Part shown: positions 8,552 to 16,981 of the stretch, piece after piece | Numbering within the stretch: the first letter of the stretch is position 1 | Layout of the letters: every line of letters begins with the position of its first letter | Source: CBDCWO01 sp965223405 | Lineage (GTDB): Bacteria; Bacteroidota; Bacteroidia; Chitinophagales; Saprospiraceae | Direction of reading: 5' to 3' | NCBI GenBank assembly: GCA_965223405.1 | Contig: CBDCWO010000006.1 | Location: 2,852,001-2,916,000, forward strand | DNA length: 64,000 nt | Position numbers and translations under genes: made by a program | Notes under the pieces: generated by a model | Database searches by the model: none | Seen by the model: the letters and a program-made list of their open reading frames with translations, nothing else | What the model was told of the DNA's origin: nothing

Positions 8552-9928
8552 TTAATTAAGTAATTGTCGAATAGCCTTCTCAATTGCTACCTCGTCACCT
8601 TCCTTAAACTCTAGTAATGCATAGGTGACTTTATTTTCCTCATTGACCAGGTATGTGGTAGGATAATCCGAAACACGAAAAATTTTCCCTGCCACCTCCT
8701 GATCCCCTTGACCGTTTTTTAGAAAGAGGTAGTTTAGATCATATTTATTTTTAAATGCCGTTACGCTTTCAACATCACCGGATACATCAATGGTGACAAT
8801 CTCTAGACCTTGTTTTTTATATTGCTCATAAAGTGGTTCCAATTTCTGCAATTCAGTTCTGCATATGCCACGTGAAGGAAACCAGAAAACAATTAATGTT
8901 GCTTTGCCTTTGATGTCATTATAATTTACTATTTCGTCTTCCAGGTTGAGAGATGAAAAATCAGAGACTTTGGGAGCTATTCTCGCCTTGTGTTTTTCCA
9001 TTGTTGTAATTAGCTCTTCCTCTTTACCACCTGCCGCGATGTATGCCTTTTTATAGAGCGACTTTGCCTTTTTTTCATTTGAAAAAACCGCTAGTGGGCC
9101 AATTGTTTCCATTGCAGATTGGTATTCTCCTATTTCAAATTGTAATTGAGCCATGAACAATGCTACGAAACTACGGTTCGCATAACCTACAAAATTTGTT
9201 CTCAACTCTGATGCTTGCGGGGCCAAAAGCTCTCTCGCTTTTGAGTATTCTTGAATGCCGATCAAATACTTTGCTTCCCAAACTTCTGCGAGTTCATAGA
9301 ATTTGTTGGCAGTCCACTCAATACCTGCCTCTTCCTGATTTCCAAATATCGGATGTTCACGCAGTGAATCTACATTAGATTTTGACTTCATTGCCTTACT
9401 ATGTTCACCAAGCAACTCCACTTCATCCAGCATTGCTGCACCACGACAAATGGCCTCGTTCAAATCTATTGGTATTGAATCAGGATCCATATCCTTTACA
9501 TAGTTTATAAATTTTTCTGCATTATCAGCCTCAGCGTAGGCCAGTACTACTGATTTATTAGCTTCCTGAATTGCTCGCTTGTTGGTCACCTCTTTAGTGT
9601 TATTCAAAATGTAGTTAGCTTTGGCCAGGTAATCTTCTTTATACTTGTAGATTGCAATAATATCCAATACTGTTGCCGTAAGGTGACTGTTGGGATGCAG
9701 CTCAATAAATTTCTCAAGTTCTGCAATCTTATCTTCAGGTGAGTCTGCAGCAACATAGTATTTATCTATTTCCTTCAGATCTTTTTCAGCTTGTTCAGGG
9801 TCACTTTCTGGTAAAGTGATTATTTCCGTTTGTTTTTCTTTTTGTGTACATTCCCATGAAACTAACATGACAAGGGCCAGACATATAATAGCTAGTATTT
9901 GGTTTGTTTGTGTTGATTTCATTTGCAT
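8552..9928 (-). CDS. TPR-like plus thioredoxin-like (TlpA/ResA) exported protein lacking the first active-site Cys
   Basis: 458 aa with an N-terminal export signal ending near residue 27 (MLVSWEC; the Glu before Cys is atypical for a lipobox). Residues 40-300 are helical and repeat-like. Residues about 310-458 form a thioredoxin domain of the TlpA/ResA kind (LNLEDEIVNYNDIKGKATLI, VTIDVSGD, DYPTTYLVNEEN with the cis-Pro). Where a CxxC should stand the protein reads FWFPSRGICRTE, so only the second Cys remains. It therefore cannot act as a normal dithiol oxidoreductase. It is followed on the same strand by nothing for 240 bp and preceded 9 bp upstream by the metalloprotease gene. Confidence 0.8.
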   Translation of the reverse strand: MQMKSTQTNQILAIICLALVMLVSWECTQKEKQTEIITLPESDPEQAEKDLKEIDKYYVAADSPEDKIAELEKFIELHPNSHLTATVLDIIAIYKYKEDYLAKANYILNNTKEVTNKRAIQEANKSVVLAYAEADNAEKFINYVKDMDPDSIPIDLNEAICRGAAMLDEVELLGEHSKAMKSKSNVDSLREHPIFGNQEEAGIEWTANKFYELAEVWEAKYLIGIQEYSKARELLAPQASELRTNFVGYANRSFVALFMAQLQFEIGEYQSAMETIGPLAVFSNEKKAKSLYKKAYIAAGGKEEELITTMEKHKARIAPKVSDFSSLNLEDEIVNYNDIKGKATLIVFWFPSRGICRTELQKLEPLYEQYKKQGLEIVTIDVSGDVESVTAFKNKYDLNYLFLKNGQGDQEVAGKIFRVSDYPTTYLVNEENKVTYALLEFKEGDEVAIEKAIRQLLN

Positions 9929-9937
9929 ATCTCGATA

Positions 9938-10951
9938 TTAGTTGGACTTAATGTTAGTTAATAATGCCAAGACAGTTTTCCCCCAATCGTCATTACCTTG
10001 ATAATACTCCTCAAGAATCTTTCTAAACTCAACAGTATTGAAGCTGGTGTAAATTTTTCGAACATCCATATCTAAATCATGATTGATCGAAAGTGTTTTG
10101 AGCTCATCTTGAGTCACCCTACCGCATAAGTAGAATAAGGAGGCGTGCCAAAGATGTCTAGGAAAATACATTTCCATTTCTTTGGCCTTGTAATAGATTT
10201 CACCCCTAAATGGACTATCCTGATAATTGAAAAGTAAATGGGAACCTTCATGAAATACGGTTTCGACCAAAGAGGTTGTATAATTTAAGGGATCTATTGA
10301 TGAAATAACAACATTCATTGTAGGATTGGTCGCTGTGTATGCTCCCGCATAATTTGCATAAGCTGTAAGATCAATCCTTACCTTGTCAACATTAGGCCAA
10401 CTATACATTGCCAGTTTTTCCATTTTTCTGATAACTTTTTGTTCCAAAGACCTTATCACTTCAATGTGTTCATTTATTATAGCAACATTAAGAGCCTGAT
10501 GCAGTTTCCAGAAATGTTTACGGTAGACTATTGACGCATCGTTAAGTATATTGATAAAATCTCCCGAAAACAAGGTGTCTTTTATCATTTCGTTTGGTGA
10601 TTGTTGTTGCAACCAAACTCGTATGCCACCAAGATCACGTCTTAAATCTTTGTCTATCAAGTTGTTTTTATAATATGCAATTGCGTTGGCCATCAAATCC
10701 CTTTCATTTGAGTTTAGTATTATTGTGTCTTCTCCAATTTCTCGAAAATCATAACCATCCTCCATTAGCTGTGCTTGTTGACTTCCTTTTGCTCTTTGAT
10801 ATAAAAAATGATGGAGGTTTATCCAATAGTTGTTGTGGAATTCGAAGTACTTGCTAGAATTAACTGCAGGTTGGGCAATACAGGATTGAGAGATTACCAA
10901 TAACGCACAGATGAATACCAACTTATTCCAAATAAGATTTCCATTTTTCAT
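9938..10951 (-). CDS. Secreted zinc-metalloprotease-like protein (HEGSH)
   Basis: 337 aa with a signal peptide (IWNKLVFICALLVISQSCIA; a lipoprotein is possible at that Cys). The motif VETVFHEGSHLLFNY around residue 235 is an HExxH zinc site with the Glu as base. A third ligand may be in the helix with KEMEMYF or HDLDMD. The rest is mainly helical. Family not named with confidence. It ends 9 bp before the thioredoxin-like gene start, so the two are probably one transcript. Confidence 0.7.
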   Translation of the reverse strand: MKNGNLIWNKLVFICALLVISQSCIAQPAVNSSKYFEFHNNYWINLHHFLYQRAKGSQQAQLMEDGYDFREIGEDTIILNSNERDLMANAIAYYKNNLIDKDLRRDLGGIRVWLQQQSPNEMIKDTLFSGDFINILNDASIVYRKHFWKLHQALNVAIINEHIEVIRSLEQKVIRKMEKLAMYSWPNVDKVRIDLTAYANYAGAYTATNPTMNVVISSIDPLNYTTSLVETVFHEGSHLLFNYQDSPFRGEIYYKAKEMEMYFPRHLWHASLFYLCGRVTQDELKTLSINHDLDMDVRKIYTSFNTVEFRKILEEYYQGNDDWGKTVLALLTNIKSN

Positions 10952-11007
10952 TTTAAAATTGTCTGTTTATATAATACTCAACAACATTATTTAATAAATA
11001 TTTTGTG

Positions 11008-11628
11008 TTAAAATGAACTATCCACTTGAATTAAAGACAAACTCAAAATGGCCATCCATACTAAAGATGTAATAATAAATATACGTTGACCAAGTCCGAA
11101 CAAATTCAGAGGGGCGAGTATGAACATAGTTCCTATGAAGCTTATTACAAAAAAAACGCTCAAGTAGGTAAGTACTCGTCCGTGTTTTTTCCAACGTTCC
11201 TTCTTTTTAATTACTGATGAAAGTAATGGTAGTGCGGCCGCCAATGAAATAAACCGGATGATACCACCCCAAGCGTGAATTTGTCCAGTAGGGGTGAGTG
11301 AATCCTGAGAAATGGGATCGGTAGGAAACAAACCTGCGATAACACTTCCTACGGCCGCAAATAAAAAAAGGACCCCTACAATAATTGTTTTCGTCTTCTT
11401 TGGTTTCATTTTTATAACAAGAATGCCTATTGCGAAAGAGCCTGTACTTAGAATAAAAAAAGTAGATGTCATCAACCAGCCTTGGCTGCCATGCACATAT
11501 TCACTTATAGCATTAACAGTTGGAATTAACTCTGGTTGCAAAACATGTAGAAGCAGAATGGACAAAGTGGAAAAGCAAACCGAAATCAATATAACCCAGC
11601 CAATATTATTATTTAATTGCATCATCAA
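11008..11628 (-). CDS. DUF998-type membrane protein
   Basis: 206 aa with about six transmembrane segments. The N-terminal segment and the motif NAISEYVHGSQGWLMTSTFF match the DUF998 family of integral membrane proteins (Ser-Glu-Tyr near the first loop, then a long helix). Conserved FPTDPISQDSLTPTGQIHAW follows in the second half. Function of the family is unknown. It overlaps the next upstream gene by 20 bp and is therefore translationally coupled; both are divergent from the TetR regulator. Confidence 0.8.
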   Translation of the reverse strand: MMMQLNNNIGWVILISVCFSTLSILLLHVLQPELIPTVNAISEYVHGSQGWLMTSTFFILSTGSFAIGILVIKMKPKKTKTIIVGVLFLFAAVGSVIAGLFPTDPISQDSLTPTGQIHAWGGIIRFISLAAALPLLSSVIKKKERWKKHGRVLTYLSVFFVISFIGTMFILAPLNLFGLGQRIFIITSLVWMAILSLSLIQVDSSF

Positions 11629-12208
11629 TTGTTTTAATATTTAAATCACTTGCAGTAAAAACCCCTGCAATGCTCATCATTACAATAATGCCGATTAGAA
11701 TTATAGCCAATATTTTTATTGCTTTATTTGGTTTTTGATACCAATAATAAGCGAGGTAAGACAACAAGCAAGATTGGATCAACAATTCAGGGAGGAAAGC
11801 CAATTGAGTCTTGATGGGTATAGTTAAATATATAAACCCTTCTATTGAACTAATAGAAGGCCCAAATGTAGAGAGAATTGATAATCCAATAAAAAGGGAC
11901 CAAAGTAGAAACCATCCATTTTTCTTAAATAGCAGTATTGATTTAAGAGGCCAGAGGACAACAGCGAAAATCAGTCCTCTAAACACTTGAAACATTGGAC
12001 CCATTGAAACCCAGGGTGAATTTATAGGCTTGAGAATTTCGTTTAAATTACCGGACGAAAATAATTGTTGATAATTAAATATTACCATTGACAAAACACC
12101 GATAATAAAGTATGTCACCATATGAACCGCCGTTATCCTCCAAAGGAAAACCAGAAACTCTTTTGTATCGTATCCCATCTTTTGCGATTCGTCTAAGGTT
12201 AATCTCAT
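11609..12208 (-). CDS. Multi-pass membrane protein of unknown family
   Basis: 199 aa with about five hydrophobic helices (AVHMVTYFIIGVLSMVIF, VFRGLIFAVVLWPLKSIL, AIILIGIIVMMSIAGVF). No enzymatic motif is recognised. It begins about 115 bp from the divergent TetR gene, and the interval holds a palindromic operator. With the overlapping DUF998 gene it forms a two-gene operon likely controlled by that repressor. Confidence 0.75.
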   Translation of the reverse strand: MRLTLDESQKMGYDTKEFLVFLWRITAVHMVTYFIIGVLSMVIFNYQQLFSSGNLNEILKPINSPWVSMGPMFQVFRGLIFAVVLWPLKSILLFKKNGWFLLWSLFIGLSILSTFGPSISSIEGFIYLTIPIKTQLAFLPELLIQSCLLSYLAYYWYQKPNKAIKILAIILIGIIVMMSIAGVFTASDLNIKTIDDAIK

Positions 12209-12278
12209 TAAAAAAGGCTAAGAGATAACAAATATTTGATCGATTACATTTTACTTTGCACAGAGGTAAATTAAATCA

Positions 12279-12298
12279 ATTAGCTCATTCGAGCTAAT
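12279..12298. promoter_or_regulatory. Palindromic operator (TetR-type), site 1
   Basis: A perfect 8-bp inverted repeat with a 4-bp spacer (ATTAGCTC-ATTC-GAGCTAAT) lies in the divergent promoter between the membrane-protein operon and the TetR gene. Its size and symmetry are typical of TetR dimers. Confidence 0.65.
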
Positions 12299-12317
12299 CA
12301 AATATATAATATTTTTG

Positions 12318-12329
12318 CTCAATGGAGCT
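12318..12329. promoter_or_regulatory. Half-conserved operator over the TetR start codon, site 2
   Basis: The core GCTC-AATG-GAGC repeats the centre of site 1 (GCTC-ATTC-GAGC) and includes the start codon of the regulator gene. Binding here would block translation initiation or early elongation, so autorepression is the simplest reading. Confidence 0.5.
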
Positions 12330-12978
12330 ATCGTTAACAAAAAAAATCATTGCACAAGCCATCAAGGCTTTTAATAAACAAGGAATTATTTCAACTTCAT
12401 TGCGCCATATTGCTAAGGAAGTAGGCATTAGCGATGGGCATTTAAGATATTATTTTAAAACTAAGGAAGATTTGATTGTTGCGGTTTACAATGAAATGTT
12501 ATCTCGAATTGAATCGATCGAACCGGCGATTCCGAAAAACATCCCTTTGTGGAATATTATTATTTTACACTTTGAAAGAACTTTGACAATTCAAACCCAG
12601 TTCTCTGGTCTGTTTATTGATTCATATCAGTTATTTACAAAATATCCGAGGTTAAAAAAGCTTCATCGAGAAATGAAGAAATTTCAAAAGAACCAATTTA
12701 TAGATGAAAACAAAAAGAATATTCAAAAAGGGATTTTCGATTCATCTTTAACCGAGCAAGGATTATCCGTAATACAAGAACAATTGACTATTTTGATTGA
12801 TTATTGGATTTTATACTATATCAATGAATCGGAAAATGATCTGATGAGAGATAGAGTAATCAAACATTTTGTTGCCATTAGTGTTGGATTATTTTTGCCT
12901 TATCTAAACAAGGAACTTCAAAAGGATATTGAAGTTTGGATAGGTGAAAATATTCAAGAAAATATTTTTGAAATTTGA
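12322..12978 (+). CDS. TetR/AcrR-family transcriptional regulator
   Basis: 218 aa. The N-terminal HTH is clear: IIAQAIKAFNKQGIISTSLR, then HIAKEVGISDGHLRYYFKTK and EDLIVAVY, the standard TetR pattern with the recognition helix ending YYFKTK. The C-terminal ligand-binding part is helical (DYWILYYINESEND), of the TetR_C type seen with DUF998-linked regulators. It is divergent from two membrane-protein genes, with two related palindromes between. Predicted role: ligand-responsive repressor of itself and the membrane genes. Confidence 0.9.
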   Translation: MELSLTKKIIAQAIKAFNKQGIISTSLRHIAKEVGISDGHLRYYFKTKEDLIVAVYNEMLSRIESIEPAIPKNIPLWNIIILHFERTLTIQTQFSGLFIDSYQLFTKYPRLKKLHREMKKFQKNQFIDENKKNIQKGIFDSSLTEQGLSVIQEQLTILIDYWILYYINESENDLMRDRVIKHFVAISVGLFLPYLNKELQKDIEVWIGENIQENIFEI

Positions 12979-13157
12979 ACCTTTACTTTACAACAGCATA
13001 TTGTACTCCAATGATTCCAAGGCTAAATCTCTTGCAGTAGCCATATCTTTTGTTCGCATCAAAGTAAAACAACTACTTACTTACTCGACAAGAAAGAAAA
13101 ACAATAGCGCTCATGCGGATTTTTGGCACTCATCACCATTCTTGCCCAATTTGGATA

Positions 13158-13400
13158 TTCCTGAGCAAGCTGACCCCCTGATCTGCTGCTGATCAGGACC
13201 TGATATTAGCAATGAATATGGGGCTGCAAATGTCAATCCGGCAGATGTTGACCCCCAAATTAAGAAGTATTGATGGTGAATAACTCTCAAGTATGAAAGT
13301 GAATAAATCCGGAGCATACTGACCCTTATAACCACCAAGTTCAAATCCGTGTATAGGTATTAACAAAATGGATAATCTGGAGTATGCTGATCCCATTGGT
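13158..13400. repeat. Four spaced terminal repeats of a lost IS21-like element
   Basis: Four degenerate copies of a motif near AATCCGGAGYATRCTGACCC have their CTGACCC cores at 13170, 13248, 13319 and 13387, i.e. 68-78 bp apart. IS21-type elements carry multiple spaced transposase-binding repeats at their ends. No transposase gene accompanies them, so this is an end relic. 12979-13157 holds nothing recognisable. Confidence 0.45.
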
Positions 13401-13501
13401 TTTACAGTGGTGTCAAATTTGATAATTGTTTAGTTTTCATGGTATCCGTTCTATTATTTGCCTTCCTTAAGCAAAAGATGGGATTTTATTTGGAAACCAG
13501 T

Positions 13502-13612
13502 GGCACTATTTATTCCGGAAATTTGCACCTTTTAGTTGGTTAATTTTGACACTAGTTCATCCGGAATGGGTGGCTCAGTTTAGTCCGGATGAGGGCACTA
13601 TTTGATCCGGAT
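13502..13612. repeat. Second IS21-like end with four short repeats
   Basis: Motif GGCACTATTTATTCCGGAA at 13502 recurs as variants at 13548, 13572 and 13594 (all ending TCCGGA plus A or T). Closely packed repeats of this kind are characteristic of IS21-family termini in Bacteroidota. The element body is missing; an IS91-like fragment follows immediately. Confidence 0.55.
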
Positions 13613-13872
13613 TATACATTGCTCTACACATCTTGCCCAAAGGGTATGAAAATCAGACACTTCGGCATACTTAATGGAAAATGGCAGAAAATTATTTTCC
13701 CTGACTTACCGATTAAGCATCAAACCGACTGGATTAGTTTCTGGAAAGACAAAGGACTTGACGTCCTCAAGTGCTGAATTGTTTAACAGGTAGATTGCAG
13801 CTGTTTGGCAAACTTGAACCACTACGAGGTCCTCCCGTATTCTCTTTTCCAAAAGCTACTCACCATGATTTA
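13613..13872 (+). pseudogene. C-terminal fragment of an IS91-like transposase, frameshifted
   Basis: The text KIRHFGILNGKWQKIIFPDL aligns with RIRHFGILSSHWKNKLFPEV of the intact transposase at 20876-22006. Near 13777 the frame shifts and continues as LNCLTGRLQLFGKLEPLRGP, matching the C-terminal zinc-ribbon and RGPP tail of that protein. Only the last quarter of the gene survives. It belongs to the same degenerate element whose terminus is at 14132-14192. Confidence 0.75.
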
Positions 13873-14192
13873 TAACTGGTTACCAACAAGAATGGCGAAG
13901 CTTTGCTTATACTTTAATATTTACATCAACTGCGACATTTTCTCGTGGATATATCTCGTTTTCAAGTGTCACCATTGCTTATTCCACTTCGTCAAATATC
14001 TAAGTCCAACCTTTTGGCATAAATTAAACCCTTCCATTTCCATCCAATAATGACCACTTGATTTTTGCTTTTCCCTAGTGGGTGAAGTGATTCCGTCCAA
14101 CAGGCTTGGTGCTGACATCTATCGTCAGTGAGCTTCAACCTGCCGGAAGATAAGCGGGCCTTGGCCCGTTGGGCCGATTGAAGCCTTAGTTA
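13873..14192 (+). mobile_element. Right end of the degenerate IS91-like (B-type) element
   Basis: Downstream of the transposase fragment is a GC-rich segment whose arms GCTTCAA (14132) and TTGAAGC (14179) can pair. It finishes with GAAGCCTTAGTTATTAGC, which matches GAATCCTTATTTATTAGC at the right end of the B element near 22280. The border, by analogy, is 14192|14193. No gene is seen in this stretch. Confidence 0.55.
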
Positions 14193-14218
14193 TTAGCTGC
14201 AGATATTTCATATTCAGT

Positions 14219-14713
14219 TTAGTCCTTTTTACGAACCATAACTAAAAAAGCATTTGATTCTTCCCCATTAGAAATAAATCGAGCATTTATTTTAAGAGTA
14301 TCGCTGGTCCAGGACATTACTCGATGTTGCAATAAATCATTTGTGTTAGGATCATGAAGCTCAATAATTAGTGCGCCTTTGGTATCAAAATTACCAAAAT
14401 GAGTGGTAGCGGTACCAAGCGTATTTACTTCAAATACACGAATTTGCTTGTCTTGCTCGGAATAACCCCAAAGTGCGTTTGCTTCATAGTAATTATCACC
14501 ACTGCCTTGTTTGTAAATAGTATATATTGCCTGACCATTTGCGGCTGAAGCTACTATCATAGTACCTGGCATTTGTCCAGCTGGATTGACAAAGGAGCTT
14601 TCCATCAGATTCCAAGTGCCAACGAGTTGTTGGAGCCGCTCGTTAGGTGTTTGGGCAGTTATATAAAATGTGATTAGAAGTGTGTTGATCATTAAAATAA
14701 TTACCTTCTTCAT
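14219..14713 (-). CDS. Small secreted lipocalin-like protein
   Basis: The start at 14713 (MKKVIILMINTLLITFYITA) gives a signal peptide; longer readings run into the flanking mobile element. The mature part (NERLQQLVGTWNLMESSF ... MIVASAANGQAIYTIYKQ ... MSWTSDTLKINARFISNGEE) is all-beta, with the GTW motif near the N-terminus seen in lipocalin-like DUF proteins. No active site recognised. It lies between two broken IS91-like elements and probably was a cassette gene. Confidence 0.7.
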   Translation of the reverse strand: MKKVIILMINTLLITFYITAQTPNERLQQLVGTWNLMESSFVNPAGQMPGTMIVASAANGQAIYTIYKQGSGDNYYEANALWGYSEQDKQIRVFEVNTLGTATTHFGNFDTKGALIIELHDPNTNDLLQHRVMSWTSDTLKINARFISNGEESNAFLVMVRKKD

Positions 14714-14813
14714 AATAACCTGAGTTCGACTAATGATTTGATCACAGAAGTCATTGAAATAGATACTAAAGTTAATATTTACTCCTAAGTAGCCATGCCG
14801 TTTTAGCCACGGT

Positions 14814-15160
14814 TGAACAAAACATTCGGTAACCCAAAGCCCACAATTTGTGTTAGGTATACCGACGATTTTGTCAAATAATTCCTTAAATAAATATAAA
14901 GAAAAAAAAGGAACGATTATCGGCAGATGCGAAGGCCATGTAGCTGGCTTTTCTGCATTCAAACAACAATTCTACCAAAAAGTAATCCTTGCTGGTCGCA
15001 GCGAACTTACTTTCAAAAACTACCTACGAGCCATTGCTCACATCAGTTTGTTTTACAAAGCTTTACCACTCCGTCTGACTGACGATCAAACCTGCCCGCC
15101 TTACAAGACTTTGGTAGGCGGGTCAATCATTATCTTACCCTCCATAAGACTGGCCAATTG
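14814..15160 (+). pseudogene. Truncated A-type element (third copy): tyrosine recombinase N-terminus
   Basis: Begins TTGAACAAAAC after a G, as the two full copies at 32275 and 36368 do, and encodes the same first about 90 residues (QKVILAGRSELTFKNYLRAI). A 32-bp insertion at 15089-15120 breaks the frame. Similarity to the intact copies stops abruptly at 15160, so the rest of the recombinase and all of the IS91-like transposase are gone. Confidence 0.75.
15089..15120. repeat. 32-bp REP-like hairpin inserted in the recombinase fragment
   Basis: Absent from the two intact copies of the element. The insert has GCCCGCC near its left end and GGTAGGCG at its right end, which with the next GG can form a short GC hairpin. 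Related CCTGCC...GGCAGG palindromes occur at about 17484 and 52432. Confidence 0.5.
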
Positions 15161-15175
15161 TAGTGCTTTCCCCTC

Positions 15176-15307
15176 TTAACTAAATGTAAATTCCTTTATA
15201 TTTAATTTGACCTTTGGTTTGTTTAATTTTTTTATAGTCTTCTCAATTTTTATTTTTTCCTCCTCTGGGATTTGTGTCGGAACCAATTTGTCTAGATTAC
15301 CGTACAT
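15176..15307 (-). pseudogene. 43-codon gene remnant beside an attC-like site
   Basis: The readable part (MYGNLDKLVPTQIPEEEKIK, then a Lys-rich tail) seems to be the C-terminus of a larger protein. Extending the frame upstream would read into the attC hairpin, which I do not accept as coding. Its left flank is the break point of the truncated A-type element, so a deletion probably removed most of the cassette. Confidence 0.35.
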
Positions 15308-15336
15308 TATAAATAATGGATTTTCGTCTGCATTAC

Positions 15337-15422
15337 AGAGAACATGAGTGTAGCCGCAGTAGTTGGCTGTCGCGTTTGCCCTTGTGTCTAGCCGCTGCCA
15401 GATATTGGCGGCTACACATTGT
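15337..15422. other. attC-like site split by an intron (site 1)
   Basis: R''-like AGAGAAC at 15337, then perfect 10-bp arms GTGTAGCCGC (15348-15357) and GCGGCTACAC (15408-15417), then ATTGT. Removing the following intron (15423-15901) joins GT to TATATTTAG and gives GTTATATTTAG, a normal R' core. The core sequence at the far side of the next cassette (TTAAACATAAC, ending 16924) is nearly its reverse complement. Confidence 0.75.
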
Positions 15423-15901
15423 GTGTGCCTTGAATGGCTACTGTTTATAAATTTATTCAAAGGAATAAATATACTAATAAAGCTAATCAGTTGAAATTAC
15501 TGATCATGCTGGATTCTGGTGGATGGAATGTCAACTCAAGCCAATAAAAGAGATGAAACCAGGCATGAAATAAGCGGCAAGGGTTTTGGAGGTGACTCCA
15601 GGTTCTGAGTCCTTCGCCGTCCGTGTGCCGCCAGAAGAGCGAGGCTTCGGCCGCCGGAGAAAGTAAGCTGGACCGCAAATACCTGTACCGAAGAACATGA
15701 ATTGTATAAGAGATGACTGAACGATCTCGAGTAGGAGTCGAGTACGACAGTGCTCGAAATGAAGGAACTACTGACGATGAACGTCAGTACCTATGCGTGA
15801 AAGCGAACCTATAGCAGGTTTGTCGTGGTAGCACACCTAGTGCTGACCATCGCGTCAGTAGGCGCACTGCGGGCTTCAATGCTCACGGCCGTCTACTCGA
15901 T
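15423..15901 (+). other. Group II intron-like insertion in attC core (ORF-less, 479 bp)
   Basis: Starts GTGTGCCTTGAATGG and ends CTACTCGAT, the boundaries expected of a bacterial group II intron (GUGYG ... AY). It shares its 5' half with the element at 16982. I do not see a canonical domain V (AGC triad with GUACGGUU), so it may be a deletion derivative that cannot splice without help. No reverse transcriptase is encoded. Its exact removal rebuilds an attC core, which fixes both ends. Confidence 0.6.
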
Positions 15902-15906
15902 TATAT

Positions 15907-16911
15907 TTAGTTAACTTTGAGTTTCAATGATTCAGCTTGTTTCAGAGAATTACTATCACCAATCATAGTGGATATATGTATTACGTTATCAATTAATTTT
16001 GATGCCAGTTCCTTATTGCCATTTGCCAAATAGATTTTGGACAATGCTAATCCTGCACGGATCTTACCGATAGGAGAATTTATTTTTTTAGCGTAGAATA
16101 ATCCATTCTCAAGGTACTCAATTGCTAAGTCATTATTATTAAGAATTGAATAAGTACTACCAATGGTTATTGCTGCGAAAATTGCTCCATCAACGTACCC
16201 AATTTCTTCTCTTAATTCTAACGAAGAAAGAAAAAAAGGCATGGCCTGTGAGTAATTCCTTCTCATATAAAATAAATATCCAATATGTCGCTGGTTTTCA
16301 GCTTCCATGAATTTTGAGCCTACTTCGCGGGAATATTTAAGTGACAACCTAAAACTCTCCTCCGCTTTTTCTAGTTCACCTCTTCTCTGCTGAATTACAC
16401 CAATTGTAAAATGACTTTTTGCTAATCCATAATAATCCTGAGAACGGTCTCTATATTCTATTGCTTCATTCAACCTGTCCAAAGAAGCATCCCAATAATC
16501 CCTTCCTAGTTTAAATGAAAAATAACCCAATCCATGAATGGCATCTCCAATTAGTTTATCATTTTCAAGCTCTTGAGCTAATTTGAGAGATTCTTCACAG
16601 AGAGTAAAAGCTATACTATCTACTTGTTTGTAATGAAAAGATTTTCTAAGCAATACTTCAGAAAGCTCAATTTTATATGTGATAGTAAGGCTGTCGTATC
16701 CTAAAGTGGAAACAATTGCAGTGGCGGCTTCCAATAATTCTTTTGACTGGTCGAGTAACCCAGCGAAGCGATATTTTACGGCAACATCAAATATACTTTT
16801 AGAAAGTTCTAAGTGTGAAGGTGTTTCATTATTCACTTGACCGTAGCTAGGATAATTGCATAAGAGTATAGTTGAGGTTAAAATAATATTAATGATACTT
16901 TTCATATTCAT
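15907..16911 (-). CDS. Secreted TPR-repeat protein (cassette gene)
   Basis: The start at 16911 (MNMKSIINIILTSTILLCNY) gives a signal peptide; a second Met at 16905 is equally possible. Upstream in-frame codons are the translated attC and are rejected. The mature part has about six to seven tetratricopeptide repeats of the Rapsyn/LGN type (YGLAKSHFTIGVIQQRRGEL, AEESFRLSLKYSREVGSKFM, AIEYLENGLFYAKKINSPIG). Bacteroidota often carry such repeats in sensor proteins; here no kinase or HTH follows, so it is a free-standing scaffold of unknown partner. Confidence 0.8.
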   Translation of the reverse strand: MNMKSIINIILTSTILLCNYPSYGQVNNETPSHLELSKSIFDVAVKYRFAGLLDQSKELLEAATAIVSTLGYDSLTITYKIELSEVLLRKSFHYKQVDSIAFTLCEESLKLAQELENDKLIGDAIHGLGYFSFKLGRDYWDASLDRLNEAIEYRDRSQDYYGLAKSHFTIGVIQQRRGELEKAEESFRLSLKYSREVGSKFMEAENQRHIGYLFYMRRNYSQAMPFFLSSLELREEIGYVDGAIFAAITIGSTYSILNNNDLAIEYLENGLFYAKKINSPIGKIRAGLALSKIYLANGNKELASKLIDNVIHISTMIGDSNSLKQAESLKLKVN

Positions 16912-16915
16912 AATT

Positions 16916-16981
16916 AAACATAACGTATCCCCATACCCCGAGGGCCATCCCGATAGGGTGGCTGGCGTGGTCATGAAATGT
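16916..16981. other. attC-like site split by an intron (site 2)
   Basis: R'' AAACATAAC (16916-16924) is followed by a hairpin built on GGCCATCCC-GATA-GGGTGGC and then ATGT. Excising the intron at 16982-17835 joins GT to TGGGCTTTTG, giving GTTGGGC, a perfect match to GTTRRRY. The same GGCCATCCCGATAGGGTGGC block occurs in the attC at 23305. Confidence 0.75.

Noticed and set aside
13158..13400. CRISPR-like array
   Set aside because: Repeats are degenerate, only four, with about 70-bp spacing and no cas genes; IS21-like end repeats explain them better.
15308..15460. Longer coding frame through the attC hairpin (94 aa)
   Set aside because: The first half is the translated hairpin; only the C-terminal 43 codons lie outside it.
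16912..16974. Upstream start for the TPR protein
   Set aside because: The extra 21 residues are encoded by the attC core and hairpin and precede a clean signal peptide.
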